Positions 14,792 through 20,403 of a DNA stretch of 20,403 nucleotides are shown one piece after another (the first letter of the stretch is position 1; each line of letters starts with the position of its first letter). The notes under the pieces were generated by a model. The model was not told the DNA's origin and made no database searches. It was given only the letters and a program-made list of their open reading frames with translations. The stretch comes from an uncultured Catenibacillus sp. GTDB lineage: Bacteria; Bacillota; Clostridia; Lachnospirales; Lachnospiraceae. The position numbers were made by a program, and so were the translations under genes. The stretch covers positions 1 to 20,403 of the forward strand of contig CAKRHR010000047.1 in the NCBI GenBank assembly GCA_934339005.1, given 5' to 3'.

Positions 14792-15622
14792 ATGCAATTC
14801 GGAACAATTGCCAGCGGCAGCAGCGGTAACTGTCTGTATGCCGGTGATAAAGACACACATATTCTGATTGATGCAGGTATCAGCGCCAAACGTATCTGTG
14901 CAGGACTGGACACCTATGGTGTGAAGCCACAGGACCTGGATGCCATTATCGTTACTCATGAGCATATCGATCATACCTCAGGGCTTGGTGTGATGCTTCG
15001 CAAATATCACATTCCGGTGTATTCCACCCGAGGTACGATATGGGGTATCAAGGCAACCAAATCCCTTGGGACTATGCCTGATGAATGTTTTCATGAGATT
15101 CGCCCTGAAAATGATTTTCAAATCGGCGATTTGCACGTTGAACCCTTCAGAATTTCACATGATGCCTACGAGCCTGTAAGCTATGTGCTTAACAATGACC
15201 AGACACAGATTGGCATGGTCACAGACCTTGGTTTTTACGATGATCATATCGTTGACCACTTAAAAAATTCAGACCTGCTTTACGTTGAAGCCAATCATGA
15301 TATCAACATGCTTCAGGTTGGCCCTTATCCGTATTATCTGAAGCAGCGTATTCTTGGAAATAAAGGCCATTTATGCAATGAGAAGGCCGGAAAACTGATT
15401 AAATCGTTGATGCATGATGACTTACAAAAGGTCATTCTTGGGCATTTAAGCAAAGAAAATAACTATCCTGAGCTTGCACTTGAAACTGTAAGGCTTGAAA
15501 TGGGACTTTCAGGAACCATACAAATGTCGTTATTTGAATCGGACCACTCAGAGGAGGGACTTTCGGCAGAAGATGTCGTTGTCGCACCAAGAGATACTGT
15601 ATCCGGTCTGATTACATTATAA
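14792..15622 (+). CDS. MBL-fold metallo-hydrolase, WalJ/YycJ type
   Basis: This 276-residue protein has the metallo-beta-lactamase fold. It begins FGTIASGSSGNCLY, a signature of the YycJ/WalJ group, and carries the metal motif THEHIDH and further ligand candidates in RISHDA, VTDLG and LGHLSKEN. Members are thought to be DNA-acting exonucleases or to influence the WalRK cell-wall response, but no walRK genes are here, so I do not assign the name. ATG 14792 is chosen because AAAGGTGA lies about 7 nt upstream; an earlier ATG at 14765 has none. It has its own promoter, so it heads the block with the ACT, UPF0210 and pepD genes. Confidence 0.88.
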   Translation: MQFGTIASGSSGNCLYAGDKDTHILIDAGISAKRICAGLDTYGVKPQDLDAIIVTHEHIDHTSGLGVMLRKYHIPVYSTRGTIWGIKATKSLGTMPDECFHEIRPENDFQIGDLHVEPFRISHDAYEPVSYVLNNDQTQIGMVTDLGFYDDHIVDHLKNSDLLYVEANHDINMLQVGPYPYYLKQRILGNKGHLCNEKAGKLIKSLMHDDLQKVILGHLSKENNYPELALETVRLEMGLSGTIQMSLFESDHSEEGLSAEDVVVAPRDTVSGLITL

Positions 15623-15643
15623 AACCAGGAGGATGATTTCAAA

Positions 15644-15916
15644 ATGAAAAAAACAATTATTACAGTGATTGGTAAAGATACTGTTGGTATTATCGCAAAG
15701 GTCTGCACATATCTTGCAGATAATCAGGTAAATATTCTGGATATTTCCCAGACCATCGTTTCTGACTTTTTTAACATGATGATGATTGTGGATACTTCAA
15801 ATGCAACAAAGCGTTTTGAAGCAATGGCTGATGAGCTTACAGAGCTTGGTAATCAGATTGGTGTCAAAATCAAGATGCAGCACGAAGACATTTTTAACAC
15901 AATGCACAGAATCTAA
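15644..15916 (+). CDS. ACT domain-containing protein (UPF0237 type)
   Basis: This 90-residue protein is a single ACT domain: ITVIGKDTVGIIAKVCTYLA followed by NILDISQTIV has the beta-alpha-beta pattern of amino-acid-binding regulatory modules. ACT domains usually bind an amino acid and work as dimers; no catalytic part is present. AGGAGG (15627-15632) precedes the ATG. It is 17 bp before the UPF0210 gene, an arrangement found in many bacteria, so the two products probably act together. The ligand is not known. Confidence 0.9.
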   Translation: MKKTIITVIGKDTVGIIAKVCTYLADNQVNILDISQTIVSDFFNMMMIVDTSNATKRFEAMADELTELGNQIGVKIKMQHEDIFNTMHRI

Positions 15917-15933
15917 TACGCAAAGGAGTCGCC

Positions 15934-17298
15934 ATGATTAATTTATTTGAAGTTACAGAAACTAATAAAATGATTGAAGAATCCAATCTCGATGTGCGTA
16001 CGATTACAATGGGTATCAGCCTGTTAGACTGCGCAACAGATAATGTGGATAAAACCTGTGACAATATTTACAACAAAATCACAACAACTGCTAAGGATCT
16101 GGTAAAAGTTGGCCGTGAGATTGAATTAAAATATGGTATTCCAATTGTCAATAAACGTATCTCCGTAACACCGATTGCGCTTGTAGGCAGCAGTTGCTGC
16201 AAAACCCCTGAGGATTATGTCAAAATCGGCAAGACACTTGACCAGGCAGCAAAAGCTGTCGGCATCAACTTCCTTGGCGGTTTTTCAGCCCTTGTTTCTA
16301 AAGGCATGACAACAAGTGACCGGCTTTTAATCGAAGCTATTCCCCAGACACTTGCTGAAACAGATTTTGTCTGCAGTTCCGTTAATGTCGGTTCTACAAA
16401 GACAGGTCTTGATATGGATGCCATCAAACTGCTTGGTGAAAAGATTGTTGAAACAGCGCAGTTAACAGCAGATAATGATTCTCTTGGCTGTGCCAAACTT
16501 GTCGTTTTCTGTAATGCTCCTGATGATAATCCATTTATGGCAGGTGCTTTCCACGGTGTAACAGAAGGCGACGTTGTCATCAATGTCGGTGTCAGCGGTC
16601 CCGGCGTTGTGAAGCGTGCTATTGAAGCATGTCGCGGTGCAGATTTTGGTACATTATGCAACACTATTAAAAAGACAGCATTTAAAGTAACCCGTGTCGG
16701 ACAGCTTGTAGCCCAGGAAGCTTCCAGAATGCTTGGCGTACCTTTTGGTATCATTGACCTTTCTCTGGCACCTACACCAGCCGTTGGTGACAGTGTTGCT
16801 GAGATTCTTGAAGAAATCGGTCTTGAGCGTGTCGGTGCCCCAGGTACAACAGCCGCTCTGGCATTGTTAAATGACCAGGTGAAAAAGGGCGGTGTTATGG
16901 CTTCCTCTTATGTCGGCGGCCTTTCAGGTGCATTTATTCCAGTTTCAGAAGACCAGGGTATGATTGACGCTGTCAATGAAGGTGCATTATGCATGGAAAA
17001 ACTTGAAGCAATGACCTGTGTATGTTCTGTTGGTCTTGACATGATTGCCATTCCGGGACATACAAAAGCTTCTACCATTTCAGGCATGATTGCCGATGAG
17101 ATGGCGATTGGTATGATCAACCAGAAAACAACAGCCGTACGTCTGATTCCGGTTCAGGGCAAAGATGTTGGTGACGTTGCAGAATTTGGGGGTCTGCTTG
17201 GCTATGCACCTATTATGAAAGTCAATGAATTTGACTGTTCAGCCTTTGTGAATCGTGGCGGACGTATTCCTGCACCAATTCACAGCTTTAAAAATTAA
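15934..17298 (+). CDS. UPF0210/PFL family protein of unknown function
   Basis: This 454-residue protein is clearly a member of the UPF0210 (DUF711, PFL-like) family. Conserved parts include DVRTITMGISLLDC near the start, LGGFSALVSKGMT, FVCSSVNVGSTKTGLD, and NVGVSGPGVV. Length and N terminus are normal, and AAAGGAG (15922-15928) precedes the ATG. The name PFL comes from a remote likeness to pyruvate formate-lyase; a glycyl radical motif of that enzyme is not evident, so I do not infer that chemistry. Its partner is the ACT gene just upstream, and pepD follows by 23 bp, which suggests but does not prove a role linked to amino acids. Confidence 0.92.
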   Translation: MINLFEVTETNKMIEESNLDVRTITMGISLLDCATDNVDKTCDNIYNKITTTAKDLVKVGREIELKYGIPIVNKRISVTPIALVGSSCCKTPEDYVKIGKTLDQAAKAVGINFLGGFSALVSKGMTTSDRLLIEAIPQTLAETDFVCSSVNVGSTKTGLDMDAIKLLGEKIVETAQLTADNDSLGCAKLVVFCNAPDDNPFMAGAFHGVTEGDVVINVGVSGPGVVKRAIEACRGADFGTLCNTIKKTAFKVTRVGQLVAQEASRMLGVPFGIIDLSLAPTPAVGDSVAEILEEIGLERVGAPGTTAALALLNDQVKKGGVMASSYVGGLSGAFIPVSEDQGMIDAVNEGALCMEKLEAMTCVCSVGLDMIAIPGHTKASTISGMIADEMAIGMINQKTTAVRLIPVQGKDVGDVAEFGGLLGYAPIMKVNEFDCSAFVNRGGRIPAPIHSFKN

Positions 17299-17321
17299 TT
17301 AGATTTCAGGAGATTTTTATA

Positions 17322-18779
17322 ATGCTTGAAAATATAAAACCAACCAATGTCATGTATTATTTTGAAGAACTGACAAAGATTCCTCACGGTTCAGGCAATA
17401 TGGAAGCCATCAGTGATTACTGTGTTGCATTTGCAAAAGCCCATGGACTTGCAGTGCGTCAGGATGAACTGATGAATGTTGTTATTGTCAAGGAAGCATC
17501 CAAAGGTTATGAGGATGCTCCAACAGTGATTTTACAGGGTCATTTAGATATGGTTTGCGAAAAAGATGCCGATGTGGATTTTGATTTTGAAAAAGATGCA
17601 CTGCGTCTGGCAGTCAAAGATGATTATATCTATGCCAAAGGTACAACTCTTGGTGGCGATGACGGTATTGCTATTGCGATGTCCCTAGCCATCCTTGCAG
17701 ATGACACACTTAAACACCCACGTATTGAGGCTGTTTTTACAACAGAAGAAGAAACCGGTATGGACGGCGCTGCTTTCCTTGATACATCTGACTTAAAAGG
17801 TCGTTATATGATTAATCTGGATTCTGAGGACGAGGGCAGTATTTTGGCAAGCTGTGCCGGCGGTATGCGCACAGACCTTTCTTTTGCCACAGCTTATGAA
17901 GAAGTTACAGGTATTCCTGCCACATTGACAGTAACAGGGCTTCTTGGAGGCCATTCCGGTACAGAGATTGATAAGATGCATGCCAATGCCAATATTTTAC
18001 TTGGTCGTATTTTATACAACCTTCTGACAGAAGTAAATTTCCATGTCATTGATTTAAACGGTGGGTTAAAGGACAATGCTATTCCGAGAGAAGCTAAAGC
18101 CGGACTTTGTATTCCAAAAGAAGATTTATCCTTCTTTAAAGAAAAACTGCACAAGATTGCTGCTGATATCTCAGCCGAATACCAGACATCTGACCCGCAT
18201 ATTCAGGTAAACCTTGAAGTTGCAGAAACTCAGAGCTTGGTACAGGCTTTATCCATGGGCTGTTTCCAGCGTGTATTATATGTTTTATTTAACGCGCCAA
18301 ACGGTGTCCAGACCATGAGTGCTGACCTTCCTGGTCTTGTTGAAAGTTCATTGAATCTTGGCATCATGGAAACAACAAAGGACTGTATCCGTCTGCGTTA
18401 TTCTATTCGAAGCAGTGTTGCCTCTATTAAGACTTATATCAGCCAGAAACTTTGCTATATGACAGAGATGATGGGTGGTGTATATGAAGAAGACGGTAAA
18501 TATCCAGGCTGGGCATTCAAACCGGAATCCACACTACGCACACTGGCACAGGATATGTATGAACAGTTATATGGCAAACGCCCAAGTGTTGAAGCCATTC
18601 ACGCAGGTCTTGAATGTGGTCTGATTTCAGAAAAGATGCCTGGCATTGATATCATTTCCATCGGTCCTGACATCTTAGACATTCATACTCCAGCAGAACG
18701 TTTAAGCATTTCTTCAACAGAACGTACTTATAATTTTGTTGTTAAGATGCTTGAAGCATTCCCGGAATATTGTCATTAA
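17322..18779 (+). CDS. pepD: Aminoacyl-histidine dipeptidase (peptidase D, M20 family)
   Basis: PepD is a cytoplasmic zinc dipeptidase that cleaves Xaa-His and other dipeptides, releasing amino acids. The 485-residue length fits the family. Metal-binding motifs are HLDMVCE (H74, D76), GTTLGGDDG with the bridging aspartate D113, and TEEETG with the catalytic glutamate around 142-144. LLGGHSGTEID in the central dimerisation/lid region is also typical. AGGAGA (17308-17313) precedes the ATG. It is last in the block and is followed by a large terminator. Confidence 0.94.
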   Translation: MLENIKPTNVMYYFEELTKIPHGSGNMEAISDYCVAFAKAHGLAVRQDELMNVVIVKEASKGYEDAPTVILQGHLDMVCEKDADVDFDFEKDALRLAVKDDYIYAKGTTLGGDDGIAIAMSLAILADDTLKHPRIEAVFTTEEETGMDGAAFLDTSDLKGRYMINLDSEDEGSILASCAGGMRTDLSFATAYEEVTGIPATLTVTGLLGGHSGTEIDKMHANANILLGRILYNLLTEVNFHVIDLNGGLKDNAIPREAKAGLCIPKEDLSFFKEKLHKIAADISAEYQTSDPHIQVNLEVAETQSLVQALSMGCFQRVLYVLFNAPNGVQTMSADLPGLVESSLNLGIMETTKDCIRLRYSIRSSVASIKTYISQKLCYMTEMMGGVYEEDGKYPGWAFKPESTLRTLAQDMYEQLYGKRPSVEAIHAGLECGLISEKMPGIDIISIGPDILDIHTPAERLSISSTERTYNFVVKMLEAFPEYCH

Positions 18780-18795
18780 ATTATTAAATTTATTT

Positions 18796-18851
18796 AACAG
18801 CTATGGTGAGATGCTATTACGAATGTATGCATCTGCACTGTAGCTGTTTTT
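18796..18851 (+). terminator. Rho-independent terminator after pepD
   Basis: A long stem of 18796-18814 with 18829-18848: AACAGCTA/TAGCTGTT at the base, then G-U and Watson-Crick pairs to GATGC/GCATC, with one small internal loop. The T run ends at 18851. Confidence 0.85.
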
Positions 18852-18877
18852 GTTTGTATCTATATCTTTTTGAAGTT

Positions 18878-18914
18878 ACATCTGTCAAACCTCATATTCT
18901 TATCACATCTGTCA
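18878..18914. repeat. 10-bp direct repeat ACATCTGTCA
   Basis: Copies at 18878-18887 and 18905-18914, 27 bp apart, in the promoter region of the small membrane protein gene. The second copy lies in the spacer of the predicted promoter. Possible regulator site. Confidence 0.4.
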
Positions 18915-18928
18915 TAAGTTAAGATAAT
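18900..18928 (+). promoter_or_regulatory. Candidate promoter of the small membrane protein gene
   Basis: TTATCA (18900-18905) and GATAAT (18923-18928) with a 17-bp spacer. It is moderately good and gives a leader of under 20 nt before the AGGAG-led start. Confidence 0.4.
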
Positions 18929-18952
18929 CAATATTATATACAGGAGTGTACC

Positions 18953-19300
18953 ATGCCTTCCAATATGTATGACCCTTACAGTTTTGAGCAATCCAATATC
19001 CATCAACTCAGACAGAAATCAAATCATATATACTCTAATCATCATTTTAATTCTGCAATCTATCCAAAAAATTATTTTTCAAATAGTACACAAGGCAAAA
19101 GTATGGATTGTAACGTTTATCATTTTATCAAAAGCATGTTTTGTTTGTTTATGATTTTGCTAATTTTAGGTACCCATTTATTTTTCAAAGCACAGACATC
19201 TGAAATTTTCACAAAATTACAGAACAACATTGCCCTTCAGCAAAACCCGGAGGAAATAAAAAACAGTCTGAAACATATTCTCTCTGAAGTTCTTTCATAA
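18953..19300 (+). CDS. Small single-pass membrane protein of unknown function
   Basis: I do not recognise this 115-residue protein. Its first 55 residues are rich in Asn, Ser, His and Tyr and have no clear domain. One hydrophobic helix lies at about 58-78 (FIKSMFCLFMILLILGTHLFF). The last 35 residues form a polar, probably helical tail. It has a clear ribosome binding site, AGGAG (18942-18946), its own candidate promoter, and a terminator just upstream of that, so it is likely a real gene. No signal peptidase site or repeat is evident. There is no functional context, as it stands between pepD and a radical SAM gene with its own promoter. Confidence 0.65.
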   Translation: MPSNMYDPYSFEQSNIHQLRQKSNHIYSNHHFNSAIYPKNYFSNSTQGKSMDCNVYHFIKSMFCLFMILLILGTHLFFKAQTSEIFTKLQNNIALQQNPEEIKNSLKHILSEVLS

Positions 19301-19318
19301 ATACTTGAAGTTCTTTCA
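19285..19318. repeat. 13-bp direct repeat TGAAGTTCTTTCA with 21-bp period
   Basis: Identical copies at 19285-19297 and 19306-19318. The first overlaps the 3' end of the small membrane gene and the second overlaps the -35 element of the next promoter. A 21-bp period is two helical turns, so both copies face the same side of the DNA. Confidence 0.6.
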
Positions 19319-19333
19319 CAAAATGTATATAAT
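19305..19333 (+). promoter_or_regulatory. Promoter of the radical SAM gene
   Basis: TTGAAG (19305-19310), a 17-bp spacer, and TATAAT (19328-19333). The leader is about 90 nt and contains a hairpin. Confidence 0.7.
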
Positions 19334-19372
19334 AGTTTAGATTAACGTCTTGATTTTTACTTCATATACACT

Positions 19373-19412
19373 TATGTTACGTGTCCATTGCAGCTATGGG
19401 CACATACACATA
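19373..19412 (+). promoter_or_regulatory. Leader hairpin before the radical SAM gene
   Basis: GTGTCCAT (19381-19388) pairs with ATGGGCAC (19396-19403) around a TGCAGCT loop with one G-U pair. The stem extends outward to 19373-19412 with one bulge and one mismatch. It ends shortly before the ribosome binding site GAAAGG, so it could influence translation. There is no T run, which argues against a terminator. Confidence 0.45.
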
Positions 19413-19429
19413 TGAGAGAAAGGAAATTT

Positions 19430-20403
19430 ATGAGAAAATTAGCATTAAGTGATGATATTCTTTTAAAAGTGGATAAACCCGCAAGATATCTTGGCAATGA
19501 AGTCAATGCGGTACAAAAAGAAGTCACTCCTGAGATGATTCGATTTGCAATGTGCTTCCCGGATGTCTACGAAATCGGTATGTCTTATCTTGGCATCCAG
19601 ATTATTTACGATATGATGAACAGACGCGATGATGTCTACTGTGAACGTGTTTATTCACCGTGGACAGATTTGGATGCTATTATGAGAGAACGCCAGATTC
19701 CTTTATTTGCATTAGAAACACAGGATCCCATCAAAGATTTTGATTTTCTTGCCATTACCATTCAGTACGAAATGTGCTATACAAACATCTTGCAAGTCAT
19801 TGATCTGAGCCAGATCCCATTAATGGCAAAGGACAGAACAGAAGATGATCCGATTGTTATTGGTGGCGGACCTTGTGTCTACAATCCTGAACCACTGGCA
19901 GATTTTTTTGATATTTTTTATATCGGTGAAGGTGAAACGGTTTATTATCAGTTGCTTGACCTTTATAAAAAACATCGTGCAGGCAAATACTCCCGAACAG
20001 AGTTTTTATATGAAGCAGCTCAGATTCCGGGACTGTATGTACCGATGTTTTATGATGCAGAATATAATGAAGATATGACACTGGCATCTTTTAAGCCAAA
20101 CAGAGCCGGTGTTCCTGAAAAAATTGAAAAACAGGTGGTGACCGATTTAAGTCATACGTTTTATCCATCCAAACCTGTTGTGCCATTTATCAAAGTCACA
20201 CAGGATCGTGTTGTTCTTGAAATTCAGCGTGGCTGCATCCGTGGCTGCCGGTTCTGTCAGGCGGGTATGGTTTATCGGCCAAACAGAGAACGTGATATTG
20301 AATTTTTGAAGGACTACGCCTTAAAGATGTTAAACGCTACAGGTCACGAGGAAATATCCTTAAGTTCCTTAAGTTCAAGTGATTATTCCAAACTGCCTGA
20401 GCT
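19430..20403 (+). CDS. B12-binding-like radical SAM protein, TIGR03960 type (3' truncated by window end)
   Basis: The 324 complete codons visible encode the N-terminal part of a TIGR03960-type radical SAM enzyme. Residues about 20-180 form a Rossmann-like domain of the B12-binding family (MCFPDVYEIGMSYLGIQ; PIVIGGGPCVYNPEPLADFFD; YIGEGE), without a visible D-x-H-x-x-G cobalamin motif. The radical SAM iron-sulfur motif C-x3-C-x2-C follows at C269, C273 and C276 (RGCIRGCRFCQAGM). The reaction is not known. The reading frame is open to the end of the window, so the gene is cut only by the window edge. ATG 19430 is preceded by AAAGG. In related Clostridia this gene often stands before a TIGR03936 protein, ribonuclease G and rplU-rpmA; that cannot be seen here. 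Confidence 0.9.
   Translation, partial: MRKLALSDDILLKVDKPARYLGNEVNAVQKEVTPEMIRFAMCFPDVYEIGMSYLGIQIIYDMMNRRDDVYCERVYSPWTDLDAIMRERQIPLFALETQDPIKDFDFLAITIQYEMCYTNILQVIDLSQIPLMAKDRTEDDPIVIGGGPCVYNPEPLADFFDIFYIGEGETVYYQLLDLYKKHRAGKYSRTEFLYEAAQIPGLYVPMFYDAEYNEDMTLASFKPNRAGVPEKIEKQVVTDLSHTFYPSKPVVPFIKVTQDRVVLEIQRGCIRGCRFCQAGMVYRPNRERDIEFLKDYALKMLNATGHEEISLSSLSSSDYSKLPE

Noticed and set aside
16215..16754. 179-codon minus-strand frame inside the UPF0210 gene
   Set aside because: It mirrors a strongly conserved coding sequence; its composition is that of an antisense shadow.
20355..20385. Repeated CCTTAAGTT bases near the window end
   Set aside because: They encode a Leu-Ser-Ser run that I take to be normal after the radical SAM motif in this family, so the repeat reflects coding.
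1..20403. CRISPR array, insertion sequence or prophage
   Set aside because: No regular repeat-spacer pattern, transposase, integrase or phage structural gene is seen; the only tandem repeat is the short one at 1729-1815.

Overview
The window looks like an ordinary chromosomal segment of a low-to-moderate GC, Gram-positive Firmicute, most likely a gut-type Clostridium relative in or near the Lachnospiraceae. This rests on strong AGGAG-type ribosome binding sites, TTGACA/TATAAT promoters, the TIGR03960-type radical SAM gene, the ACT/UPF0210 pair, a PTS system with HPr, and a tRNA without an encoded CCA end. The taxonomic call is inference from gene content, not from a marker search.

Layout. 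(1) 1-1600, plus strand: a two-gene operon encoding a helix-turn-helix protein and a HipA/HipT-like kinase, preceded by a palindrome. (2) 1860-3342, minus strand: tenA and thiD, a thiamin pyrimidine salvage pair. (3) 3482-5970: an AraC-family regulator (minus) divergent from a MATE efflux pump (plus), with a 10-bp inverted repeat between them. (4) 6063-6145: a tRNA-Leu(CAA) with its own promoter and terminator. (5) 6564-10801, plus: a complete N-acetylglucosamine uptake and catabolism operon (HPr paralogue, nagB, nagA, EIIA, nagE/EIIBC), preceded by about 400 bp of AT-rich non-coding DNA and closed by a strong terminator. (6) 10944-14695, plus: an orphan zinc-finger anti-sigma-like membrane protein overlapping polA, then coaE. 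(7) 14792-18779, plus: a WalJ-like metallo-hydrolase, an ACT-domain protein, a UPF0210 (PFL) protein and the dipeptidase pepD, ending in a large terminator. (8) 18953-20403: a small unrecognised membrane protein and the 5' part of a B12-binding-like radical SAM gene that runs off the window.

How the genes work together. The GlcNAc block is self-contained apart from enzyme I: EIIBC and EIIA import and phosphorylate GlcNAc using phosphate from a dedicated HPr, NagA removes the acetyl group, and NagB produces fructose-6-phosphate and ammonia. ThiD and TenA recycle the pyrimidine half of thiamin.

The most interesting locus is the first pair. The upstream protein appears to combine a HipB-like DNA-binding region with a segment resembling the N-terminal subdomain of HipA (HipS in tripartite HipBST systems), while the downstream kinase lacks that subdomain. 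I read it as a rearranged, two-gene version of a HipBST toxin-antitoxin system. Other points worth checking are an HPr with lysine at the usual regulatory Ser46 position, the AraC-type repeat next to the MATE promoter, and a 13-bp direct repeat with 21-bp period plus a leader hairpin ahead of the radical SAM gene.
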